In this document: in pieces, positions 41,014-48,998 of the stretch
Numbering within the stretch: the stretch's first letter is position 1
Layout of the letters: every line of letters starts with the position of its first letter
NCBI GenBank assembly: GCA_040756995.1
Contig: JBFLYK010000023.1
Location: forward strand, 1-64,000
Direction: 5' to 3'
From: BP-133 sp040756995
Lineage (GTDB): Bacteria; Actinomycetota; Acidimicrobiia; IMCC26256; BP-133
DNA length: 64,000 nt
Made by a program: the position numbers and the translations under genes
Notes under the pieces: model-generated
What the model saw: the letters and a program-made list of their open reading frames with translations, nothing else
Told to the model about the DNA's origin: nothing
Database searches by the model: none

Positions 41014-41757
41014 ATGATCCGATCCATGAGCACCCGGGCCTTCGTCCCCCGAGACGAAGCCGCCGCATCCGGCCCGCCGGAAGGACCCTCGAGGCTCCCG
41101 GACCACAACGGCCGTCTGGCGGTGTTCGATCTCGACCGGACGTTGCTTCCCGGGTCCAGTCTGAGCCTCTTCGGGCGGGCGATGCACCGGGCCGGCATGG
41201 TTGGCCACCGCCGCCTGGCCGGCTACCTCGCCCGGGAGGCGGTCTTCGTCCGCCGGGGCCAGGGGATCTCCTCCGCCCACCGGTTGCTGGCCGCGCTGCT
41301 GGCCGACGTGGCCGGCCGGGAGGCCGCCCCGCTGCTCGAGGTGGCCGAAGAGCTCGGCGACGACCTTGTCCGCACCGCCCACCCCGGCGCCAGGTGGCTC
41401 CTCGACCACCACCTCGCCGCCGGGGACTTCTGTGTCATCGCCTCCGCCAGCCCGCAGCCGCTGGTCGAGGCGGCGGCCCGGGCGTTCGGCGCCCAGCGGG
41501 CCGTGGGCACCCGGGCCGAGGTGTGCGACGGCCGCTTCACCGGCCGCCTGGAAGGCCCGTTCTGCCACGGCCGGGGGAAACTCGCCCGCCTGTGGGTCGA
41601 GATCGGGCCGGCCGACCTGTCCCGGGCCGCCGCCTATTCCGACTCGATGTCCGACCTGCCGCTGCTCACGGCCGCCGGGCGGCCCGTGGCGGTGAACCCC
41701 GACCGGCGCCTCCGCCGGGAGGCTCGGACCCGGGGCTGGCCCGTCCTCACCTTCTGA
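41014..41757 (+). CDS. HAD-superfamily (subclass IB, SerB-like) phosphatase
   Basis: 247 aa from ATG 41014 (ATG 41026 is equally possible). HAD motifs: VFDLDRTLLPGSS (DxDxT), IASASPQPLVE for motif II, and YSDSMSDLPLL (motif IV). The helical cap between motifs I and II is of the IB type. It resembles phosphoserine-phosphatase-like 'HAD-IB family' enzymes, whose substrates vary. It lies divergent from TetR across a 129-bp gap, in which only the TetR -10 is evident. Confidence 0.85.
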   Translation: MIRSMSTRAFVPRDEAAASGPPEGPSRLPDHNGRLAVFDLDRTLLPGSSLSLFGRAMHRAGMVGHRRLAGYLAREAVFVRRGQGISSAHRLLAALLADVAGREAAPLLEVAEELGDDLVRTAHPGARWLLDHHLAAGDFCVIASASPQPLVEAAARAFGAQRAVGTRAEVCDGRFTGRLEGPFCHGRGKLARLWVEIGPADLSRAAAYSDSMSDLPLLTAAGRPVAVNPDRRLRREARTRGWPVLTF

Positions 41758-41838
41758 CGCAGCCCCTGTCCCAGCCCTTCCCTCAGCAGGTAAGGTCCCG
41801 GGCGCTACGACCGCCTTCGGGGGGGAGGAGAGTTCTCC

Positions 41839-43128
41839 ATGGGCAGAGCTTCGCGTTCCCCCCGCCTCCGCTGCGCCGGCCCCCTGCTGGCCGCCGTCCT
41901 GTGCGCCGCTCTCCTGTGGCCCACGGCCGCGCCGGCGGCCACGGTCGCCTGGACGGCCCAGTTCGGAACCAGCTTCCCTGACGACGCCAACGGCGTGACC
42001 ATCGATCCGGCGGGCAACCTCTTCGTGATCGGGCAGACCTCCGGCGAGCTTCCGGGCCAGAAGAACGCCGGGATGATCGACGCCTTCCTCCGGCGGTACG
42101 ACGCGTCGGGAGCGGAGGTCTGGACCCGTCAGTACGGCACCGCCGAACGCGACATTCCGAAGGGCCTCACCCTGGACGACAGCGGTCACGTCTACGTGGT
42201 CGGCCAGACGTTCGGAACGCTCCCCGGGCAGGTCTCGGCCGGCGGGTGGGACGCCTTCCTCCGCAAGTACACCCCGGCGGGCGACGAGGTGTGGACCCGC
42301 CAGTTCGGCGGCGGGGGCGCGGAGAGCGCCGCCTCCGTCCGGGTGGACCGGGCCGGCAACGCCTACGTCGTCGGCGGCACCCGGGCGGCGCTCCCGGGCC
42401 AGACCAACATCGGCGACTACGACGGCTTCATCGTCAAGTTCGACGGCGGCGGCAACCAGGTGTGGGCCAGGCAGTTCGGCACGACGGTCGAGGACTACAC
42501 CCTCGCCGTCACGCTCGACGCCAACGGCAACCCGATCATCGCCGGCGAGACCAGCGGGCGCCTCGCCGGGGCGGCCGCCGCCGGGGGCCTCGACGGCTTC
42601 GTCCGCCAGTACGACCCCAACGGCCAGGTCGTCTGGACCCGCCAGTTCGGCAGCCCGCTCGACGACTACGCCGTCAGCGCGATGGTCGGTCCCAAGGGTG
42701 ACGTGCTGGTCGCCGGGAGCACGACCGGCTCGCTGCCGGGCCACACGTCGGCCGGGGAGTCCGACGCCTTCATCATGGCCTTCGGCGGCCAGGGCGCCGT
42801 CGGGTGGTCCCACCAGTTCGGCACCTCTGGCGTCGACGACGCCGAGGGGATCGCCTTCGACGCCGCCGGCAACACGTTCGTGGCCGGGCGGGCGGGCGGC
42901 TCACTCCCGGGAGCGTCGTCGAACGGCGGCTCCGACGCCTTCCTGGCCGCCGCCGGCCCGAAGGGCGACATCATCTGGGTCCGCCAGTTCGGTGGCCCGG
43001 CCGAGGACTACGCCATGGCCCTGGCTATCGGCCAGGGCGGGTTCTATCTGGCCGGGGGCACCACCGGTGCGCTCCCGGGCCAGAAGAACATCGGCCAGCG
43101 CGACGCCTTCGTCGTCAACATCTCGTAG
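41839..43128 (+). CDS. Secreted seven-bladed SBBP-repeat protein
   Basis: 429 aa. A signal peptide (to about residue 34, PAAPAA) is followed by seven tandem repeats of about 57 residues, each with VWTRQFG, a DAAGN.YVVG strand, SLPGQ and a DAFL.KY strand. This is the beta-propeller pattern called SBBP. Exactly seven repeats fill the mature protein, so it should form one closed propeller. No catalytic residues are recognisable; it probably binds a partner or ligand outside the cell. GGAGGAG 8 nt before ATG 41839 fixes the start. It converges on the cupredoxin gene. Confidence 0.85.
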   Translation: MGRASRSPRLRCAGPLLAAVLCAALLWPTAAPAATVAWTAQFGTSFPDDANGVTIDPAGNLFVIGQTSGELPGQKNAGMIDAFLRRYDASGAEVWTRQYGTAERDIPKGLTLDDSGHVYVVGQTFGTLPGQVSAGGWDAFLRKYTPAGDEVWTRQFGGGGAESAASVRVDRAGNAYVVGGTRAALPGQTNIGDYDGFIVKFDGGGNQVWARQFGTTVEDYTLAVTLDANGNPIIAGETSGRLAGAAAAGGLDGFVRQYDPNGQVVWTRQFGSPLDDYAVSAMVGPKGDVLVAGSTTGSLPGHTSAGESDAFIMAFGGQGAVGWSHQFGTSGVDDAEGIAFDAAGNTFVAGRAGGSLPGASSNGGSDAFLAAAGPKGDIIWVRQFGGPAEDYAMALAIGQGGFYLAGGTTGALPGQKNIGQRDAFVVNIS

Positions 43129-43149
43129 CAACCTCTTCCGACGCGGCGG

Positions 43150-43185
43150 CCGCCGGCACCCCTCCCTTCGGACGGGCGCCGGCGG
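43150..43185. terminator. Hairpin between convergent SBBP (+) and cupredoxin (-) genes
   Basis: CCGCCGGC at 43150-43157 pairs with GCCGGCGG at 43178-43185, with partial pairing inside. There is no clear T-run. The position between two convergent stops fits a bidirectional terminator. Confidence 0.45.
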
Positions 43186-43216
43186 CGGACCGCTGGTACT
43201 GACTGCTCAGGCCGGG

Positions 43217-43690
43217 CTATTCGACGACCAGGGTTCCCTTCATCTGCTGGTGCATCTGACAGGTGAACGGGTACTGCCCCGGCGGCAGCTTGTCGACGCC
43301 CTCCACGTTGTGCACGTAGCCGTGGTCAACCAGGGCGCTGCTGAACCGCGGCATCCGGTCGCACTTCTGGAACGGCGGGTCGGTGCAGCCCGGGATGGCC
43401 TCCGTCAGGCTGTGAGCCGTCACGCCCGCCCCGTAGGGGTACATGTCGTAGTTCCCGAACTTGATCTTCGAACCGCGCTTCACGTGCACGGTCGTCGGGA
43501 TGTACTGCCAGGCCATGACGAATACGTCCGCCGGGTGGTCCTGTCCGGTGATGTCGTCGGCCGGCTGCTGCGGCGCGCTCTGGACCGGCGTCGCCGGGTC
43601 GGCGGCCGCCGACCCGGCGAGCCCGAGGGCTCCCAGGCCGATCACCGTCACGATTACGGCGGCTCTCCTTCTGATGGTCGTGTTCATCAT
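43217..43690 (-). CDS. Secreted cupredoxin (type-1 copper) protein
   Basis: 157 aa from ATG 43690 (43687 is also possible). A signal peptide ends near SAAAD. The cupredoxin core has the His ligand in GVTAHSLTEA and the C-terminal ligand loop FTCQMHQQMKGTL, which supplies Cys, His and Met in C-x2-H-x2-M spacing. An inserted segment with two further Cys (PGCTDPPFQKCDR) may form a disulfide. It is expected to be an extracytoplasmic electron carrier. It is the last gene of the amidohydrolase operon, 5 nt after the preceding stop. Confidence 0.85.
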   Translation of the reverse strand: MMNTTIRRRAAVIVTVIGLGALGLAGSAAADPATPVQSAPQQPADDITGQDHPADVFVMAWQYIPTTVHVKRGSKIKFGNYDMYPYGAGVTAHSLTEAIPGCTDPPFQKCDRMPRFSSALVDHGYVHNVEGVDKLPPGQYPFTCQMHQQMKGTLVVE

Positions 43691-43695
43691 CGCCC

Positions 43696-44271
43696 TCACC
43701 CGACCTTCACCGACGTGAACACGGCCTGACCACCGTTGATCAGGCGGCTGCCCGGCAATCCGAGCTGCGGGTGCGGCAGGCACCCGGCCCCCGTCTGCAG
43801 CCCGAACTGCACGGTCATGGTCTCGCCCGGCTGCGGGAGCTTCCGCAGCGGCACGGTGATCGAGCCGGTCTCGTTCATCTTCGGCCCGAAGTCGGACTTC
43901 ACCCCCAGCGGCCCCGTCCTGTCGCTTGAGACCGCCACGTGCAGGATGATCTCGTTGTCCGAGAGGAACGCCTCGGTGTAGTCCACCTGCACCGACGAGA
44001 CCTGGTCGGAGACCTGGTGGAGCGCCAGCAGCGTCGCCCGCGGTCCGTCACCGACGCAGTTCACGGCGGCGGCCTGGCGGGTGTTGCGCTGCATGATGGT
44101 CACTTTCCCGGTCGACGGGTCGGCCTCGGCCACGATCACACTGGGGTCGCCGTTGTGCGGCCCCTTCTTGTACTGGCCCGGCCCGTAGGACGAGGCCGCG
44201 CCAGCCGGAGCCACGCTCACCGCGACGACCGTGAAGGTCGCCGCCGCCAGCACGGCCAGCTTGCCTTTCAT
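43696..44271 (-). CDS. Secreted protein of unknown function
   Basis: 191 aa. It starts MKGKLAVLAAATFTVVAVSV with a signal peptide ending near APAGA. The rest is beta-rich, with SSVQVDYTEAFLSDNEIILHV, two Cys (VNCVGDG and GAGCLPHPQ) and a C-terminal INGGQAVFTSVKV strand. I do not recognise the family. GGGGAGG five nt before the ATG is a strong ribosome-binding site, and the same CAAGGGGAGG block precedes the amidohydrolase. It is sandwiched between a Tat-type amidohydrolase and a cupredoxin, so a periplasmic or surface role linked to these is likely. Confidence 0.7.
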   Translation of the reverse strand: MKGKLAVLAAATFTVVAVSVAPAGAASSYGPGQYKKGPHNGDPSVIVAEADPSTGKVTIMQRNTRQAAAVNCVGDGPRATLLALHQVSDQVSSVQVDYTEAFLSDNEIILHVAVSSDRTGPLGVKSDFGPKMNETGSITVPLRKLPQPGETMTVQFGLQTGAGCLPHPQLGLPGSRLINGGQAVFTSVKVG

Positions 44272-44325
44272 CGATTCCTCCCCTTGCTACTGGTGCGATG
44301 TCGTGATGGAAAAGGGGTGGCCCCG

Positions 44326-46152
44326 CTAGTCCGGGAACCGGATGAACTTGTTCGGGCTCAGCGTGTTCTCGAACTTGCGGAACCGGAGGAACTCCGCCCT
44401 GGTCCTCGGGCCGAGGATCCGGTTGGAGGCGGCGGGTGCCGTCTCCTTCGGTGTCCCCGGGTTCAGCAGGTAGGCGTCGCGGATCTTCTGCACCTCGTCA
44501 CACGACAGCGCGTTGCGCTTCGCGTCGGGATCGAGCCCGTACACCTCGGCGGCGGTGCGGCCCAGGATGCCGTTCCGGATCGACCGCTCGGGGTGGGCCC
44601 GGCCGTCGGTCGGCCAGCCGCTGACGTTCGGGTGGGGCCCCATGTAGCTGGCTCCGTCGAGCGCGTTCTTGCGGGGGTCCCACCGGTCGCCGTCGAGCCC
44701 GTAGGGCAGGTTGTAGAGCTCCTTGGCCGCGTCCGAGAACTGCAGCGCCCGGAGCAGCACGATCTGGGGCTGCGGGTTCCCGTACCAGATGCAGTCGCTC
44801 CCCCACACGATCCGGCGGGGCCCGACGTAGGTGATGAGCTTGCCGAGCAGGTGCGTGGCCCGGTCGGCGTCGGCCATGTTGGCCCACCACGTGGTGCCGA
44901 TCTCGGCGTACATGTTGGGCGAGTTGCCGTGCTCCAGCCCCGGCGGCACGAAGCGGGTGGCGTCGATGCCGTTCTCCCGGAGGCTCTTGATGAAGCAGTC
45001 GACACCCCGGTTCGACGAGTTGACCTTGTCGTCGCCGGGGTACGGCTTCATGTGCTCGCCGTCGAATCCTGAGTGGTAGGTGAAGAACGTCACGTCGGGG
45101 TACATGGCGCCGATGATGCCCATGTCCCGGGGCGAGAACTTCGCCGAGTCGAACGTGCCGTTGAAGGCCAGGCCCTTGTGGGTGCACACGACGGCCGGGC
45201 GGTTGGTCTTGGCGTGGATCCGGCGGATGTGCTCGACGATCGCCATCCCGTTCTCGTCGTCGAACCACCAGCCGTTGGTCACCGGGCCTTCGCCGCCGAT
45301 GGCGCCGAGGCCGGGGTCACCCCAGCCGCAGTACAGCTTCCAGCCCCGCACGTCCAGCGGACCCTGGATGCTGGCCATCCAGTCGAAGTCCTCCTGCTGG
45401 TAGGCCGGCACCTTGCCCGGGCCCTGGTAACCCCGGTTGGGCTGGGAGAAGGCGTGAACGAAGCACCGCTCGGACTGGGTCATGTTGTTGACCATGTCCC
45501 GGGTCTCGGCGGCGAACTTCATGGGCGTGATGTTGACTTCGTCGGGCAGCCGAGGCAGCGCGGTGAGCAGGTTCACCGTCTCGGAGCTGTCGAGGAAGAT
45601 CTCCTTGAAGTAGTGGTAGCGGCCCAGGTTCTCGACCGGGTCGATCTCCCCGGCCCCGAAGCCCCGGACCCCACCCTCGTTGTAGCCCGGGTAGTCGCCC
45701 ATGGCCTGGGTCGTCCACAGCAGCAGGAACTGCATGAAGCCTGGCTCCTGCGTACGCCACTTGGCGTTGATGTCGGAGTCGAGGACGTGGCCCTGGGTGT
45801 CGAGGATGAATTCACCCGGGAGGTTGGCCAGCTGCGAGCCCGGGTTCTCGAGGTCGCAGGCCTTCGTCGTCTTGGTGCCATCGGCCCAGGCGTAGTTGCC
45901 CCACTTGCCCCCGGTGACCTGGTCAATGGCCCAGACACCGACGCCGTAGGCGGCGGCGGTCCGGACGAATTGCCGCCGGCTCATCCCGAACTTGCGCCGC
46001 ACCTCCTCGATCTTCTCGTTCTGGAGGGCCATGATCTTCCGCTGAGCGGGAGTCGGGTCCGGGGGCATGAATTCGCCGTTCGACGCCGGCATGACGTCGA
46101 TCGGCGGTGTTTCGGACGGATCCGGGTAGTGGTCCTTGTACTTCTCAGCCAT
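44326..46152 (-). CDS. Exported amidohydrolase-2-like metalloenzyme with internal twin-arginine motif
   Basis: 608 aa. After about 56 hydrophilic residues comes SRRQFVRTAAAYGVGVWAI, a twin-arginine signal with an unusually long n-region. The amidohydrolase fold follows, with candidate metal ligands in LDTQGHVLDSD, AVVCTHKGL, TFFTYHSGFDGEH and IVWGSDCIWYG. This resembles the ACMSD/amidohydrolase-2 group, although the first motif departs from DxHxH. AGGGGAGG upstream of ATG 46152 supports this start. It heads the operon with the secreted protein and cupredoxin and is divergent from an IclR regulator. The substrate is unknown. Confidence 0.78.
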   Translation of the reverse strand: MAEKYKDHYPDPSETPPIDVMPASNGEFMPPDPTPAQRKIMALQNEKIEEVRRKFGMSRRQFVRTAAAYGVGVWAIDQVTGGKWGNYAWADGTKTTKACDLENPGSQLANLPGEFILDTQGHVLDSDINAKWRTQEPGFMQFLLLWTTQAMGDYPGYNEGGVRGFGAGEIDPVENLGRYHYFKEIFLDSSETVNLLTALPRLPDEVNITPMKFAAETRDMVNNMTQSERCFVHAFSQPNRGYQGPGKVPAYQQEDFDWMASIQGPLDVRGWKLYCGWGDPGLGAIGGEGPVTNGWWFDDENGMAIVEHIRRIHAKTNRPAVVCTHKGLAFNGTFDSAKFSPRDMGIIGAMYPDVTFFTYHSGFDGEHMKPYPGDDKVNSSNRGVDCFIKSLRENGIDATRFVPPGLEHGNSPNMYAEIGTTWWANMADADRATHLLGKLITYVGPRRIVWGSDCIWYGNPQPQIVLLRALQFSDAAKELYNLPYGLDGDRWDPRKNALDGASYMGPHPNVSGWPTDGRAHPERSIRNGILGRTAAEVYGLDPDAKRNALSCDEVQKIRDAYLLNPGTPKETAPAASNRILGPRTRAEFLRFRKFENTLSPNKFIRFPD

Positions 46153-46214
46153 TCGGCCTCCCCTTGCGGCGACACTGCGGGCGGTAGGGCGCAAAAACGG
46201 AAGAGCCCCCGCAA

Positions 46215-46237
46215 AACGATCCTTGTGCGATCGTTTC
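46215..46237. promoter_or_regulatory. Perfect inverted repeat, candidate IclR operator
   Basis: AAACGATC, a 7-nt spacer, then GATCGTTT, in the 209-bp divergent gap between the amidohydrolase (-) and iclR (+) genes. A near-consensus -10 (TATACT, 46259-46264) lies downstream on the plus strand, and the repeat would cover the -35 position. A second weaker dyad TTCA-N5-TGAA overlaps that -10. Confidence 0.55.
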
Positions 46238-46361
46238 CGCTGATCAAGGACATTTCATATACTGAACGAGACGCCGGATCCGGGCCTGAGAGGTCGGTAA
46301 GATCCGGCTCGAGGGGGTCAGTCGCACTATTCGTCGCAGCTCCATCGCACCAGGAGATCGG

Positions 46362-47135
46362 TTGAGGATGTTGTCGGGGAGGCCGACCGATCTGATCCAG
46401 AGCGTGTCCCGTGCGCTCCGGATCCTCGAAGAGGTCGGCGACAGCCCGGAGGGGCTGAACGCCAAGCAGATCGCCCACCGGTGCGACATCGCACTGCCGA
46501 CGACGTACCACCTGGTACGGACGCTGGCCTACGAGGGCTATCTGGTCCGCCGGCCCAACGGTGTCTACGGGCTCGGGATGGAGATCGCCAGCCGGTTCCG
46601 TGACCTGGTGGCGTCGATGAACCGGCCGCCACAGGTCCACGACGTCCTCCGGCAGCTGGCCGAGGTGACCGGCCACACCGCCTACTTCGCGCAACTGGTG
46701 GACGGGCGGGTCGTGCTGACCGACCTGGTCGAAGGACCGTATTCGCCCCATCTCGAGGACCTGGTCGTCGGCTTCGACGAGGGCGCCCACGCCACGGCCC
46801 TGGGGAAGGCGCTGCTGTCGACGATCCCGGTGACCAAGCGTAAGGCACTGCTCGAGGAGCAGGGTTTACGTCCGTTCACCAGCAACACCATCACCGACGA
46901 GGGCCGGCTGCACCACGAGATCGCCGTGTCCGCCCGCTCCGGCATCTTCACCGAGGAACAGCAGTACCGCCCCGAGGTGTGCTGCGCCGCCGTCCTCGTC
47001 GGGCCGGACCGGCAGGGAGCCATCGGGATGTCGGGGGGCGTCGACCGCTGGTCGCAGTTGAGCCGGGCCCTGGTGCGCCAGCTCACGACCCACGCCACCG
47101 ATCTGACCGTCTCCGACGAGGCTCAGCACGCCTGA
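46362..47135 (+). CDS. IclR-family transcriptional regulator
   Basis: 257 aa from TTG 46362 (AGGAG 5 nt upstream); ATG 46368 is the alternative. The N-terminal winged helix-turn-helix (GLNAKQIAHRCDIALPTTYH, then LVRTLAYEGYLVRR) and the C-terminal IclR effector domain (GRVVLTDLVEGPY, then ATALGKALLS) are complete. IclR proteins usually control a neighbouring catabolic operon in response to a small aromatic or organic acid. The divergent amidohydrolase-secreted protein-cupredoxin operon is the natural target (inference). Confidence 0.9.
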   Translation: MRMLSGRPTDLIQSVSRALRILEEVGDSPEGLNAKQIAHRCDIALPTTYHLVRTLAYEGYLVRRPNGVYGLGMEIASRFRDLVASMNRPPQVHDVLRQLAEVTGHTAYFAQLVDGRVVLTDLVEGPYSPHLEDLVVGFDEGAHATALGKALLSTIPVTKRKALLEEQGLRPFTSNTITDEGRLHHEIAVSARSGIFTEEQQYRPEVCCAAVLVGPDRQGAIGMSGGVDRWSQLSRALVRQLTTHATDLTVSDEAQHA

Positions 47136-47152
47136 GGCCCGTCCGGCGCCTG

Positions 47153-47857
47153 TCAGAGCCCGGCGATGCTCGGGGTGAATCGGGCCAGGTACGAGGTCAG
47201 CTGGCCGTAGGCGCCGGTGGCCAGGAGGACGCCGAGGACGACCAGCAGGCCCCCGGCCAGCCGCTCGACGCCGGGCCCGACCCGGCGGAGCCGTTCCGCC
47301 AGCCGGGGCGACGACGCCAGGCCGAGTGAGGCCACCAGGAACGGCACGCCGATGCCGAGGGCGTAGGCGAAGAGCAGCACGGCGCCGCGGCCGGCGTCGC
47401 CGGAATTGGCGGCCACCGTCAGGGCGGCCCCGAGGAGGGGCCCGACGCAGGGACTCCAGGCGGCGCCGAAGGCCACTCCCACGACCAGGGGGCGGACCGG
47501 GCCGCGGAAGCGGGCCACCGAGGCGAACAGACGCCGCTCCCGGGCCAGCGGGCCGCGGATCACGCCGAGGAGGGCGAGCCCCAGGACGGCCACGATCACG
47601 CCCCCGACGCGCTGCACACCGTTCTGCACGTCGGTCAGCGCCGAGCCGAGGAGGCCGGCCGTGGCGCCCAGACCGGTGAAGACGGCGGCGAAGCCGAGGA
47701 CGAACAGCAGTGTGGCCGGAACGGCCCGGGCCGGATCACGGGCCTCGACCGCCTCCCCGGCGACGAGCCCGAGGTAGGCGGGCAGGAGCGGGACGAGACA
47801 GGGAGCGAGAAACGAGGCCACGCCCGCCCCGAACAGCGCCACCGCCTGGGTCAGCAC
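47153..47857 (-). CDS. ccdA: CcdA/DsbD-type thiol-disulfide membrane transporter
   Basis: 234 aa from GTG 47857 with six transmembrane segments. The paired redox cysteines are in FLAPCLVPLLPAYL and AWSPCVGPLLGAAL, as in CcdA. It moves reducing equivalents from cytoplasmic thioredoxin across the membrane. It follows the membrane thioredoxin gene with a 19-nt gap. Together the two proteins reproduce the two halves of mycobacterial DipZ. A longer reading overlapping the neighbour lacks similarity and is rejected. Confidence 0.9.
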   Translation of the reverse strand: MLTQAVALFGAGVASFLAPCLVPLLPAYLGLVAGEAVEARDPARAVPATLLFVLGFAAVFTGLGATAGLLGSALTDVQNGVQRVGGVIVAVLGLALLGVIRGPLARERRLFASVARFRGPVRPLVVGVAFGAAWSPCVGPLLGAALTVAANSGDAGRGAVLLFAYALGIGVPFLVASLGLASSPRLAERLRRVGPGVERLAGGLLVVLGVLLATGAYGQLTSYLARFTPSIAGL

Positions 47858-47876
47858 GGAGCGGTCACCGGGCCCG

Positions 47877-48995
47877 TCAGGCTCCGAAGGTGAAGGCGAA
47901 CGCCTCGAGTCCCGGTGCGCGGGGGGTGAGCCGCAGCCTGTGCTCCTCCACCCGGGGGCCGCGGGCCAGGCGGTACATGTCGGAGGCCTCGACCCGCACG
48001 TAGGTGACACCGGAGCCGTCGACCTTGGTGTCGACCGTGCGGAAGGCCTCGGGGAGCGGCTTCCCGTCGAGTTCGACGGTCACGTCGATCGGGGTGCGCC
48101 CCGGGGCGCCGGTGGCCATCACGAGGTTGACCTCGGCCGCCAGGTACCGGAGAGAGAGCGAGGCGTCCGGTGAGACCGACCGGATCCGCTGCGGCTCGCC
48201 CTGCCAGGTGCCGGCCAGGGCCGGCTGGTGGAGGCGCAGCTCCCCCGGCGTGTAGGCGCTCTGGCCGTCCTCGGCGACGCTTCCCCGCTCGGTGCCGAGG
48301 TACGTCTCCTGGGTGATGTTCCGGGTGACGTCGTCGGGTGCCGGCGCGGGTTGCTTCGGGTCGTCGGCCACGGGGGACGATTCGCTGACGCCGAGGAGGC
48401 TGCGGATGACGCGCTCCGTCTCGGCGTAGTTGCCCTCGCCGGGATGGAAGTACCGGATGCGGCCCTGCCGGTCGGTGACCCACTTGGCCGGCCAGTACCG
48501 GTTGTTGAAGTCGCGCCAGATGGCCATGTCGTCGTCCAGCGCCACCGGCCACGTCACCTCGAGGCGGGCCACCGCCCGCGCCACGTTGCCGTGGTCCTTC
48601 TCGAAGTCGAACTCCGGTGAGTGCACGCCGACGATGACGAGGCCGTCGTCGCGGTAGCGGTCGTGCCAGGCCCGCAGATAGGGCAGGGTCCGCACGCAGT
48701 TGACGCAGGAGTAGGTCCAGAAGTCGTAGATCACCACCTTGCCGGACAGTTCCTTGCCGGTCAGGGGCGGCGAATTCAGCCAACCCTTGGCGTGGAGCTC
48801 CGGCGCCGGCGGGCCGACGGGCAGGTTCTCCACGTCGACGGCGGAGATCGTCTCCGACGGGTCGGCCTGGGAGGCGATCCAGATGGCGGCCAGCGACAGG
48901 ACGACGAGGCCGACGGCCGCCCACAGGTAGAACCGGCGGGGCGGCGGGGCGGCGGGAGGAGGCGGGGGCTCGGTCGGCTCGAACCCGGAGGTCAC
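47877..48995 (-). CDS. Membrane-anchored TlpA-like thioredoxin with DipZ-type C-terminal domain
   Basis: 372 aa. A Pro-rich N-terminus precedes one transmembrane helix (about residues 22-42). A thioredoxin domain follows with redox motif WTYSCVNCVRTLPYL (CVNC) and VVIYDFW. From about residue 210 there is a beta-rich domain with YTPGELRLHQPALAGTW and ASLSLRYLAAEVNLVM, like the carbohydrate-binding-fold C-terminus of mycobacterial DipZ. It should face the outside and receive electrons from the CcdA encoded next to it. It ends 3 nt before the stop of the upstream amidase gene is reached, so the three minus-strand genes are very compact. Confidence 0.88.
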   Translation of the reverse strand: MTSGFEPTEPPPPPAAPPPRRFYLWAAVGLVVLSLAAIWIASQADPSETISAVDVENLPVGPPAPELHAKGWLNSPPLTGKELSGKVVIYDFWTYSCVNCVRTLPYLRAWHDRYRDDGLVIVGVHSPEFDFEKDHGNVARAVARLEVTWPVALDDDMAIWRDFNNRYWPAKWVTDRQGRIRYFHPGEGNYAETERVIRSLLGVSESSPVADDPKQPAPAPDDVTRNITQETYLGTERGSVAEDGQSAYTPGELRLHQPALAGTWQGEPQRIRSVSPDASLSLRYLAAEVNLVMATGAPGRTPIDVTVELDGKPLPEAFRTVDTKVDGSGVTYVRVEASDMYRLARGPRVEEHRLRLTPRAPGLEAFAFTFGA

Positions 48996-48998
48996 GCC

